This document shows, piece after piece, positions 1 through 6,203 of a stretch of 13,268 nucleotides of DNA. A model generated the notes under the pieces. The model was not told the origin of the DNA and searched no databases. It was given only the letters and a program-made list of their open reading frames with translations. Source of the DNA: a bacterium (lineage in GTDB: Bacteria; Latescibacterota; UBA2968; GCA-2709665). The stretch's first letter is position 1; each line of letters begins with the position of its first letter. Location: contig JAQCGA010000045.1 of assembly GCA_027619145.1 (NCBI GenBank), positions 1 to 13,268 on the forward strand, in the 5' to 3' direction. The translations under genes were made by a program, and so were the position numbers.

Positions 1-1
1 T

Positions 2-364
2 ACGGTTAACTTGGCTGTCATTAACGCTCCGGTGGCGGAGGCGCTGGCCGCTGGTGAGCCTGTAGCAAGTCTCCCCCCGTGGTGGACGGGTTTATATACA
101 AAGGCAGCCTTACTTGCCTATGGAAAGATGCTCGTTGGGATAGGTGGGATTGCCTGCATTATCAGCGCACTCGCTTCAGAAAAGCTCATGTTTGGATATG
201 AACTGGGCTGTGCCGCAGCGCTGTCCAACGGGAAGGACGCACCCCCAGATGCGGCGGGGCATACCCAGCTCTTTTACGCGAAAAAAAACCTGGTGATCCA
301 AAATAATGACTGGCATATCCACTTCACTGGCCCAGTGAACAGTGACTGGCTTCCGGGAAAGTAG
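2..364 (+). CDS. Unrecognised protein, 5' end outside the window
   Basis: The reading frame is open from the window edge to the TAG at 362-364. A TTG at 11 could start it, but no Shine-Dalgarno site is visible in the 10 bases before it, so I treat the gene as cut by the window edge. About 120 residues are visible. A stretch rich in Ala, Gly, Ile and Leu at about residues 33-55 from that TTG (GKMLVGIGGIACIISALA) could be a membrane or buried helix. The C-terminal 30 residues are polar and aromatic (NNDWHIHF). I recognise no domain. It may be the C-terminal tail of a longer protein. An ATG at 128 is an alternative internal start without a clear ribosome site. The overlapping minus-strand frame shows nothing protein-like. 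Confidence 0.4.
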   Translation, partial: TVNLAVINAPVAEALAAGEPVASLPPWWTGLYTKAALLAYGKMLVGIGGIACIISALASEKLMFGYELGCAAALSNGKDAPPDAAGHTQLFYAKKNLVIQNNDWHIHFTGPVNSDWLPGK

Positions 365-393
365 CATCCATGGCTGTGCCGAGGCGTCTACCG

Positions 394-456
394 AAAATGA
401 GATCCCCGTCAGTTACACTATCTGGCGGGGATTCTCTGCAATAGCGATCTCATTTT
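394..456 (+). terminator. Bulged hairpin downstream of the first gene, possible terminator
   Basis: Two inverted repeats are nested. The outer arms AAAATGAGATC (394-404) and GATCTCATTTT (446-456) match perfectly over 11 bp. The inner arms ATCCCCGTCAG (402-412) and CTGGCGGGGAT (422-432) pair over 11 bp with one G-T wobble, and TCTCT follows at 433-438. The outer and inner stems share bases 402-404, so they either compete or stack with a bulge of about 16 bases on the 3' side. The position 30 bases after a stop codon suggests termination, but there is no long T tract. A small mobile palindrome is the alternative. Confidence 0.45.
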
Positions 457-503
457 GGGGTAATCAAAGTTAGAAATACAAACAATCAATAGGAAGGACA
501 AAC

Positions 504-641
504 CATGGTCAGGCCGGCACCAGTTGCATGCTCGCCATCCGGCAAACGAACGGCGTTGTGGTTGCCATGATGAGCAACCTCCAGTTGCCCAACGGTGTCC
601 CTGCCCTGGCCGAGCACCTCACCGAGGTCGTTGGGCGCTGA
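504..641 (+). pseudogene. 3' remnant of a serine beta-lactamase-type hydrolase
   Basis: The frame through 504-641 reads as about 45 residues beginning NHGQAGTSCMLAIR, continuing VVVAMMSNLQLP and ending with a TGA at 639-641. This matches the C-terminal end of serine hydrolases of the class C beta-lactamase/DD-peptidase fold (an HGG-type turn, then paired strands 'VVVAMMSN' and a final helix). The catalytic SxxK and YxN motifs, and everything else N-terminal, are missing. The frame is closed by a TAG at 471-473 and holds no plausible start. An ATG at 505 with a good-looking AGGAAGG upstream lies in a different frame and stops after 21 codons, so it probably is a coincidence of the CATGG that encodes His-Gly. 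I read this as a gene scrap left by a deletion. The family call rests on recognition of a short tail. Confidence 0.55.
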
Positions 642-800
642 GCCAGAGGCTGCTGCTTTGCGGCATTGGCAAAACCTGAAAAACCGTTTCTAGCGGGCAA
701 AAAACAATGCTGAAACTCCAGGATGAAAATCATGTAAGAAGCATCGCTCGCTGGATTCTTGTTTTTCAAAAGGAACGTCTTCCAGTACCGGCCCGGACAT

Positions 801-832
801 CGCCTGCGCAGGCGGGCGGGGATACCCCGCCC
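801..832 (+). repeat. GC-rich double palindrome
   Basis: A perfect 14-bp palindrome, CGCCTGCGCAGGCG (801-814), runs directly into GGGCGGGG-ATA-CCCCGCCC (814-821 and 825-832), an 8-bp stem with a 3-base loop, followed by CCTACGG. Short inverted arms GGCCCGG (790-796) and CCGGGCC (862-868) lie outside. This is the form of dispersed intergenic hairpin repeats in several large bacterial genomes. The rest of 642-930 shows no coding signal that I can support. Confidence 0.5.
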
Positions 833-929
833 CTACGGCCAATGTAAAATACGACTGAAATCCGGGCCTTTACAGGCATCTTTTCTTTCGATCATTCTTG
901 ATTTTCTGGCAACAATCCGTATGTACAAC

Positions 930-1019
930 TCCTCCCCTTGAGGAACGGGGCAACATCGGCCATTTCGCAGGGGTGCGCAGCACCTCTGCGAGGGCGTACT
1001 GGCAACCGTCCCGGAGTAC
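930..1019 (+). promoter_or_regulatory. Hairpin-rich leader of the methyltransferase gene
   Basis: Three consecutive pairing elements precede the gene at 1077. The first is a weak CCCC/GGGG pair (934-937 and 947-950). The second is a strong stem, CGCAGGGGTGC (966-976) and GCACCTCTGCG (980-990), 11 bp with one G-T wobble, loop GCA and an extra T-A closing pair. The third is GTACT/AGTAC (996-1000 and 1015-1019). About 57 bases then separate the last stem from the start codon. A structured 5' untranslated region or a remnant repeat would both explain this. I cannot match it to a known riboswitch class. Confidence 0.3.
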
Positions 1020-1076
1020 AACGTCCCTCCCTTCTACAGGGCCGATTTTCGAAAAATTTCAAAAGGAGATCCATAC

Positions 1077-2021
1077 ATGCCTTCCAACTTCCTCCAACGC
1101 CTCTCCGAAGGCCCCTTGCTCTGTGACGGCGGCTATTACCTCGAACTGGAGCGCCGCTGTCTGGGCAGCTACAAATCCAAAATCCCAATGGCCGCACTGG
1201 ACTATCCCGAAGGCTTGCTCGAACTCCACAAAGAATTCGCCCGTGCCGGCGCTGAAGTCCTGCAGGCGATGGCCTGGGGAATTCGCCCGATGGACCGCGA
1301 AGAAGAACTGCACCGCCGCGCCGTTGAAATTGCCCGGGAAGCCGCCGGACCGGACCGTTTCGTGGCAGGCACCCTCAGCCCCTTCATCTACTCTGGCCGC
1401 TCCAAATGGAGCCCAATGACCAAAGAAGACATCCGCAGCGCCCAGGAATTTTTCGAGCGCCGCGTAAGCCAGCAAGTTGCCGCAGGCGTGGACCTCTTCA
1501 TTGTCGAAACCTTCTACTCCGTCAACGAAGTCAACCTCGCCATCCCCTTCATCAAACAAGCTGGCATCCCCGCCGTTGTCTGCTTAACCTACCGGGACGC
1601 CGAATACACTCGGGAAGGCTACGGCCCCGGTGAAGCCGCCAAACGCATTGAAGACGCCGGTGCAGACGTTGTGGGCATCAACTGCATGCGCCCCTGGCAA
1701 ACCATGCGCAAGCTCATGCACGAAGTCAGAGAAGCCGTCTCTATTCCCCTGTGCGCCCAGCCCACCGGCTACGAACTGGAACCCGGTGAAACCTTTAATC
1801 GCCCCTTGAGCGTGGCCAACCTCTGGACCCAGGTAGAACCCCGAGTGGTCACCCGCTTCTCAATGGCCGAGTTCACCGCCGAAGCCAAACATATGGGCAT
1901 TGGACTCATCGGCTCCTGCTGTGGCACCCTGCCTTACCACGTTCGCGCAATGGCCGAAGCCCTGGGCAAACACACCGACCTGCCCGATCTGGACCGGGGA
2001 TATCAGGGGCTGGCAAAGTAG
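1077..2021 (+). CDS. Homocysteine S-methyltransferase family protein (zinc-dependent)
   Basis: This 314-residue protein has the length and layout of a single-domain homocysteine S-methyltransferase (the MetH N-terminal / BHMT type TIM barrel). The family uses a zinc ion held by three cysteines to activate homocysteine thiolate for methyl transfer. All three are visible: Cys203 in GINCMRP and the pair Cys281-Cys282 in GSCCGTLPYH. The barrel entry motif is DGGYYLELERR (residues 17-27), where most members have DGGMGT, so the methyl donor or the substrate may differ. The strand 'FIVETFYSVNE' (141-151) is also typical. The start is an ATG with AAGGAG at 1063-1068, eight bases upstream. The gene is followed after 172 bases of repeats by the glycan-enzyme operon and could be co-transcribed with it. 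The fold is sure; the true methyl acceptor is not. Confidence 0.88.
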   Translation: MPSNFLQRLSEGPLLCDGGYYLELERRCLGSYKSKIPMAALDYPEGLLELHKEFARAGAEVLQAMAWGIRPMDREEELHRRAVEIAREAAGPDRFVAGTLSPFIYSGRSKWSPMTKEDIRSAQEFFERRVSQQVAAGVDLFIVETFYSVNEVNLAIPFIKQAGIPAVVCLTYRDAEYTREGYGPGEAAKRIEDAGADVVGINCMRPWQTMRKLMHEVREAVSIPLCAQPTGYELEPGETFNRPLSVANLWTQVEPRVVTRFSMAEFTAEAKHMGIGLIGSCCGTLPYHVRAMAEALGKHTDLPDLDRGYQGLAK

Positions 2022-2171
2022 AGCACGAAAAGGCACGAAACCCCACCCCGTCCACTCCAAAAGCAGGAGCACGGAAAAATACGGAGCACCTCCACACACC
2101 CATCAGAGAGCACGGAAAAATACGGAACACCTCCACACACCCATCAGAGAACACGGAACACCCCATCAGAG
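2022..2171 (+). repeat. 41-bp tandem repeat with preceding CACGAAA array
   Basis: Directly behind the TAG lie two 10-base units ending in GCACGAAA (2021-2040). At 2069-2109 and 2110-2150 a 41-bp unit, beginning with GCACGGAAAAATACGG and ending with CCCATCAGAGA, occurs twice with a single clear difference (GGAGCAC against GGAACAC). A shortened third unit (2151-2171) keeps both ends but lacks about 20 internal bases. The array ends 12 bases before the ribosome site of the next gene. It is not translated in the frame of either neighbour in a meaningful way. Confidence 0.85.
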
Positions 2172-2193
2172 GTGGAGATGGGAAGGAGATCTT

Positions 2194-3909
2194 ATGCAGA
2201 CCGAGATTCTGGAATGCCTGAAAAAAGGGTTTGAGCTTGGCGTCCAGTGGACGAACAAAAATGGGGTTCTTAAAGACCCGTATGAATCCAACCGGCCGGA
2301 GAACTTTGCACCGGCTTGTTGGGCTGTCCTTGGTGCAACGCTCTACCGGCTCACAGAAGAAACCCGGTACCTGGAATGGACCGAACGATGGATGAAGCGC
2401 ACGGCCGAAATTCTGGAAGGCGCGAAAAACTCGCCGGGCTTCCGGGAATACGTCATGGGCTACGGTGTCATGGTCTTCCCCATCCTCACCGGTATTGTAG
2501 CAAAAGAAAAACTGGACGGCTGGAGAGCGGCGTTTGCGGCCACCTATCAGGCAGACGCCGGTCTCTCCGACTGCCACGTCTCGGCCACCTCCCTTTTGTG
2601 CGATTTATTCGCCGACCGGGGCCGCGAAGACAAAGCCGGGAAACGTGCCGAACAAATTATCGCCACCCTCAAAAACCGTCTCACCACCACTGGCTTCCTT
2701 CGGGACGACGACCTCAACGGGCACGCTGTATCCCACGCATACCTCACCTGTAGCTTCCTGGCCACCGCCCTGGTCAAAAGCAAATCCTCGGGCAAACTCG
2801 AATCCCTCTGGAGCGACCTGGTCTCCTGGACTACCGACGATGTTGTCAACCAGGTAGAGGACCTGCTTACCTCAATGGCCACCTGGGCCAAACGGGCCAA
2901 TGGGGACTTCCACCTGCCTTTCCTGGCCAACCGCAGCATCTACCAGATGTACGCCTACCCAATGGTTGCCCTCCTGGCCTATATCGGCGAAGGCAAAAAA
3001 TCCCAGGACCGGGTCCGCGCCCTCCTGAACTTTTGTCAATCCTTCAATCCAGAAGCCGGACAGTTTTCCCACACCCCCAACCACTTCTCTCCGTACGCCC
3101 TCGCAGGCCTGGAATGGACCTATAACCGTCTCAACACCGACCTGGGTGCCGGACTCGTCGCCTGGTCTCTCCTTGCCTTGCTTATTGAACAGGACTGGCC
3201 GGGGTACGAAAAAGTCACCTCCACCTCCGTATCCAACGTCGTTGATCCCGAAGCCGGATACGTCATCCTCCACGGCGAAAAATCCCGCCTGGCTTTTGCC
3301 CTGCGCGAACACAACTGGGGCTACCACCTCCCACTCCAACCGCTTGCCCTCAAACTGAACAACAACCCAATGATCGAACCCATTGCAGATGCCAAACGGG
3401 ACGGCGTCAAGCACCCTTTTCGAAGCCTGTTGGCCGAACCTCAAAAAGCCGACCCGCTCCTGGAACCCTACTTTGGCATCGCCGTCAAAACAGCCGATGG
3501 GAATCACCACATCATGAAAGGTGACGCCACCGCCGTCAGCGAAACCGAATTCATCCTCAGCGGCGACTTTGATCTCAGCTTCAGGCCCGAATTAAAAAAC
3601 GAATCCATTCTTCTTACCTACCAGGTCACAAGCCTCACCGAAGGAGACAACCCCTTTTTCTCCATCCCCATGCTGCTCTGGGACGGCAAACACGAACTCC
3701 AGTACACCATCACAGACAGCGTTCTGGAGCTAACCTGGAAAAACGCCGCCTACCGCATCTTCGCCACTGGAAACAGCGGCCCCTGGGATCTGCATATGGG
3801 TCGATACATGCACGCAGGCTGCGGTCTGACCGCCAACATATCCATCCCACTCTCACACACAGACTGGGAATTGCAAACCACTGTCACCATCGAAAAGGTC
3901 TCACTATGA
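2194..3909 (+). CDS. Probable alpha/alpha-toroid carbohydrate-active protein
   Basis: This is a 571-residue cytoplasmic protein without a signal peptide. Residues 1-340 form repeated amphipathic helix pairs, for example ACWAVLGATLYRLTEETRYL (41-60), HAVSHAYLTCSFLATAL (177-193), IYQMYAYPMVALLAYIGEG (249-267) and YALAGLEWTYNRL (301-313). Residues 345-571 are strand-rich, with aromatic turns. An alpha/alpha toroid followed by a beta-sandwich is the layout of heparinase/alginate-lyase-like and related glycan enzymes. The frame is open upstream to 1900, but the ATG at 2194 has AAGGAG (2183-2188) five bases before it and excludes the tandem repeats, so I chose it. The next gene overlaps by ATGA, which implies translational coupling. 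I cannot name the substrate or confirm catalytic residues; a DUF2264-like or lyase-like family is the likeliest home. Confidence 0.75.
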   Translation: MQTEILECLKKGFELGVQWTNKNGVLKDPYESNRPENFAPACWAVLGATLYRLTEETRYLEWTERWMKRTAEILEGAKNSPGFREYVMGYGVMVFPILTGIVAKEKLDGWRAAFAATYQADAGLSDCHVSATSLLCDLFADRGREDKAGKRAEQIIATLKNRLTTTGFLRDDDLNGHAVSHAYLTCSFLATALVKSKSSGKLESLWSDLVSWTTDDVVNQVEDLLTSMATWAKRANGDFHLPFLANRSIYQMYAYPMVALLAYIGEGKKSQDRVRALLNFCQSFNPEAGQFSHTPNHFSPYALAGLEWTYNRLNTDLGAGLVAWSLLALLIEQDWPGYEKVTSTSVSNVVDPEAGYVILHGEKSRLAFALREHNWGYHLPLQPLALKLNNNPMIEPIADAKRDGVKHPFRSLLAEPQKADPLLEPYFGIAVKTADGNHHIMKGDATAVSETEFILSGDFDLSFRPELKNESILLTYQVTSLTEGDNPFFSIPMLLWDGKHELQYTITDSVLELTWKNAAYRIFATGNSGPWDLHMGRYMHAGCGLTANISIPLSHTDWELQTTVTIEKVSL

Positions 3910-4886
3910 ACCTCGGATTCATCGGCCTTGGAAACTACTCTCGCAACCACCAGCGTGCCGTTGAGAACAACAGCACCCTCCGGCTCGCCGCCGTCTACGA
4001 CCCTGTCTCGGAACGAATGCAGGCGGCCGCAGAAACATTCGGTGCCAAACAAACGTCAAGCGTCCACGAACTCGCGTCCAACTCAGAAATCGACGCCGTT
4101 GTCATCACCACCCCCAACGCCCTACACTTTGAGCACTTCAGCACCTGTGTTGAAAATGGCAAACACGTCTTCGTCAACGTACCCGCAGCCACAGATCGAA
4201 AAGAAGGCGAACAGATGCTGCTTATGGCCGAACAACACGGCGTGGTCTATATGGCCGGTCACAACCTGCGGAAAAACCCCGCCATCGTCCGCCTCAAAAA
4301 AATCCTCGCTGCCGAAGAACTCGGCACCCTCCACTCCGTAGAAGCCAGCGTCGGCGGTCCCTCCGGGTACAACCTCACCCCGGACAACTGGCGCTACTCC
4401 AAACAGACCTCGCCCCTGTTGCCCTTCACCCAGATGGCCGTCGTCTTTATCGATCTCATCCTCAACATCCTCGGCCCTCCCGAACGGGTAACCGCATTTA
4501 TGACCAAACGCGACGGTGCAGGCGACGCCCCGGATCTGGGCACTGTACTCGGCCAGTATCCAGACGGACGCCTCTCCTACATCGGCTCTTCCTACGTCTC
4601 CCAGCTCGGCTACGAAATCAGCTTCGTTGGCAGCAAATCCAAAATCAAATGGGACAACCGGGACAACAACTCCCTCACCCAGATCGGCCCAGAAAAACAC
4701 CGGGAAGAATTTGAACGCATCGACGAACAGTACGAAGAACTCGTAGAATTCGCCGACTGTATTACACACAAAAAAACGCCCTCGGTAAGCGGCCTGGATG
4801 CGTACAATGTGGCGGCGTACTTTGAAGCAATTGAAAAATCGATTCAGACAGAGCGGGCGGTTCGGTTCAGGGAGTATGGGGGGTAG
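3906..4886 (+). CDS. Gfo/Idh/MocA-fold protein lacking the usual catalytic residues
   Basis: The 326-residue protein has the Rossmann start MNLGFIGLGNYSRNHQRAV, the strand and loop VVITTPNALHFEH (65-77) and the alpha/beta C-terminal domain of Gfo/Idh/MocA sugar and inositol dehydrogenases. The conserved EKP motif, which carries the catalytic lysine, reads NVP at 91-93 (within GKHVFVNVPAAT). The usual D-x-G-x-H-x-x-D site reads QMAVVFID (176-183), so the histidine is missing while Asp183 remains. The GHNLR motif (118-122) is kept. The nucleotide fold is therefore clear, but ordinary NAD(P)-linked oxidation is doubtful. It may be a binding or scaffold protein, or use a different mechanism as some glycosidases of this fold do. 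Its start overlaps the stop of the preceding gene (ATGA), so the two are made together. An array of repeats and a terminator follow. Confidence 0.9.
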   Translation: MNLGFIGLGNYSRNHQRAVENNSTLRLAAVYDPVSERMQAAAETFGAKQTSSVHELASNSEIDAVVITTPNALHFEHFSTCVENGKHVFVNVPAATDRKEGEQMLLMAEQHGVVYMAGHNLRKNPAIVRLKKILAAEELGTLHSVEASVGGPSGYNLTPDNWRYSKQTSPLLPFTQMAVVFIDLILNILGPPERVTAFMTKRDGAGDAPDLGTVLGQYPDGRLSYIGSSYVSQLGYEISFVGSKSKIKWDNRDNNSLTQIGPEKHREEFERIDEQYEELVEFADCITHKKTPSVSGLDAYNVAAYFEAIEKSIQTERAVRFREYGG

Positions 4887-4890
4887 GCAA

Positions 4891-4983
4891 AAGGCGGGAA
4901 GCACGGAAAGCACGGAAAACGGCTCCACATCCCAACAGCCGGATCACGAAAGGGCACGAAGAAGCGCGAAAGAGCACGAAACC
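4891..4983 (+). repeat. Period-9 and period-10 CACGAA array
   Basis: Five bases behind the stop codon, GCACGGAAA occurs twice in tandem (4901-4909 and 4910-4918). After a short unrelated piece, four 10-base units follow in perfect phase at 4941-4980: GGATCACGAA, AGGGCACGAA, GAAGCGCGAA, AGAGCACGAA. It is the same motif as the array at 2021-2040. No gene is visible in 4887-5021. Confidence 0.75.
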
Positions 4984-5021
4984 GCACAGCCAACCACCAC
5001 CAAAAGCAAAGGCTAAAAAAC

Positions 5022-5066
5022 GAAGGGCCACTTGTTAACTTAGCAGGTGGCCCTTTCCAATTTTTT
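5022..5066 (+). terminator. Bidirectional intrinsic terminator
   Basis: AAGGGCCAC (5023-5031) pairs perfectly with GTGGCCCTT (5047-5055); the stem extends inward by T-G, T-A and G-C pairs and has a loop of about 9 bases. On the plus strand six T follow at 5061-5066, and on the minus strand the stem is followed by CGTTTTTTAG. It therefore can end both the plus-strand glycan operon and the converging minus-strand genes. It overlaps the last codons of the truncated nucleotidyltransferase. Confidence 0.88.
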
Positions 5067-5507
5067 GTGTACAACAATACCATAAAAAGCGATCCCGGAT
5101 CTGTACAGAAAATACCGGTTGATGATCCATTCGTTTCCATAAGGTGCTTCTTCGTACAACGTTCCTGTACCGCCCCAATACCAGGGCCGCGGATTCCTGG
5201 GTGGAAGCAGATTGGGAAGCATCTCAACCGGCGTATAAGAGCACTCCAGCCGCCTCGCCCACTTCTCAAACTGCCCCTCAATTTCCTGGTGAAGCCGCCT
5301 CAAGGAATGAAGTTCCGTACAGAAAACCGGGCGCTGTACGAGTACTGTGAAGTCAATATCACTGCTGTCGTAGATGAACGCCTGATAAGACAACGAGCCA
5401 GTAATGTACACACCCACAAGGTTCCCTTGAAGTTCACGGACGACAAGCTCTGTGAACTGCTTCACAAAATCATTCACATCCGCGTACGGCGTCAATTGTA
5501 TGTCCAT
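5040..5507 (-). pseudogene. Truncated aminoglycoside-type nucleotidyltransferase
   Basis: The 155 residues open with the nucleotidyltransferase core: GS at 37-38 followed by SSDIDF at 48-53, i.e. the GS-x(11)-DxD site that binds the metal and NTP. The segment WIINRYFLYRSGIAFYG (127-143) is typical of AadA-like adenylyltransferases, which modify streptomycin or spectinomycin. Members are usually about 250-260 residues; here the similarity stops at Gly143, and the last 12 codons run into the bidirectional terminator, with TAA at 5040-5042. The helical C-terminal domain that helps bind the drug is absent, so I read it as 3'-truncated and probably not functional. A different, shorter nucleotidyltransferase is possible. 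The ATG at 5507 has only a weak ribosome site. It lies 183 bases behind the Nudix gene. Confidence 0.65.
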
Positions 5508-5564
5508 AGGAATCCAGCACCTGTATATCGAACTTGCAAAATCACAACTGCTCCACGAGGCAAT

Positions 5565-5672
5565 ACATTCTCCCCAACCTATTGCTCGCCAACCTTTAGG
5601 CCACCTTGGTTGGTCAAATTTTCTACCCCGGACTCACTTCCGCAATGCTCCAGCGGGAGCCTTGCGGAATGT
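5565..5672 (-). other. Structured spacer with several inverted repeats
   Basis: The 183-base gap between the Nudix gene and the nucleotidyltransferase contains a 14-bp stem with one mismatch and a 4-base loop: TTCCGCAATGCTCC (5638-5651) and GGAGCCTTGCGGAA (5656-5669). A second stem is CCAACC/GGTTGG (5589-5594 and 5608-5613), and a possible outer closing stem is ACATTC/GAATGT (5565-5570 and 5667-5672), which partly competes with the first. No T tract follows on the minus strand, so it is not a typical terminator. It may be a leader RNA of the nucleotidyltransferase or a dispersed structured repeat. Confidence 0.4.
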
Positions 5673-5690
5673 TGATCCTGGTTTTCTCTT

Positions 5691-6203
5691 TTACTCTTTT
5701 AATAAATCAGCAACAATAAGGGCTCGGTAATATAGTGGTAGGAAAACATCAGACGCTAATATTGAAAGAACCTGATCGGGCAGAACCAATTTACGCGCTA
5801 CTGTTTCATGTTCTGCCGCCCACTTTAGAAGTTGCACGTTCGCAAACCAGATGGAGCGTACCAGGACGAGTCCCTTTTCGTGTCCATTTATACATTCTCC
5901 GCGTGAAAATCCGAGCAGCTTCGCATCTATGACTTCTACACAGGCTTCCTCTCTCACTTCTCGTCGCATCGTTTCTTCCCACGACTCATTTCCTTCGGGC
6001 CTACCAGCAGGGAAGCCCCAGACTTTTCCATCCTGAGTAGCCAATACGACTTCACCGTTATCTGTCACACAAATACCACCAGACCCGTGGCGTTTCCCTT
6101 CAGGAACGTCGTGAGGAGGAAACCAGGTGACAAGCACATCCTGTCCACCCGTTTTGACCTGAAATTCTTCATATTCCCTCACCGCTCGCTGCATTTCAGA
6201 CAT
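5691..6203 (-). CDS. Nudix hydrolase
   Basis: This 170-residue protein has a clear Nudix box at residues 67-89: Gly67, five residues, Glu73, seven residues, then REVREEACV. The box binds the metal that drives hydrolysis of nucleoside diphosphates linked to another group. All metal-binding glutamates (Glu82, Glu85, Glu86) are present. The usual glycine near the end of the box is Cys88, a tolerated but uncommon change. The flanks 'GGICVTDNGEVVLATQDGKVWGFPAG' type strands fit the fold, and the C-terminal part (about 100-170) is helical and unassigned, so no substrate can be named. The ATG at 6203 has a strong GGGGAGGG (about 6211-6218) seven bases upstream. It stands alone behind a 398-base repeat-rich gap, so it probably has its own promoter there. 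Confidence 0.9.
   Translation of the reverse strand: MSEMQRAVREYEEFQVKTGGQDVLVTWFPPHDVPEGKRHGSGGICVTDNGEVVLATQDGKVWGFPAGRPEGNESWEETMRREVREEACVEVIDAKLLGFSRGECINGHEKGLVLVRSIWFANVQLLKWAAEHETVARKLVLPDQVLSILASDVFLPLYYRALIVADLLKE

Noticed and set aside
930..1019. Resemblance of GAGGAACGGGGCAAC to the conserved core of the SAH riboswitch before a methionine-cycle gene
   Set aside because: The closing stem and the pseudoknot partner that the class requires cannot be found downstream; only isolated bases agree.
942..1076. Frame continuous with the methyltransferase gene that reads like protein (VLATVPEYNVPPFYRADF)
   Set aside because: It has no start codon, contains the strong hairpin at 966-990, and the ATG at 1077 has an excellent ribosome site. 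It may be a gene scrap but I cannot name a family.
1900..2193. N-terminal extension of the 571-residue protein by 98 codons
   Set aside because: It overlaps the end of the methyltransferase gene and the tandem repeat, and the ATG at 2194 has a good ribosome site.
5638..5669. Intrinsic terminator for the Nudix gene
   Set aside because: No T tract follows the stem on the minus strand; kept as part of a structured spacer instead.
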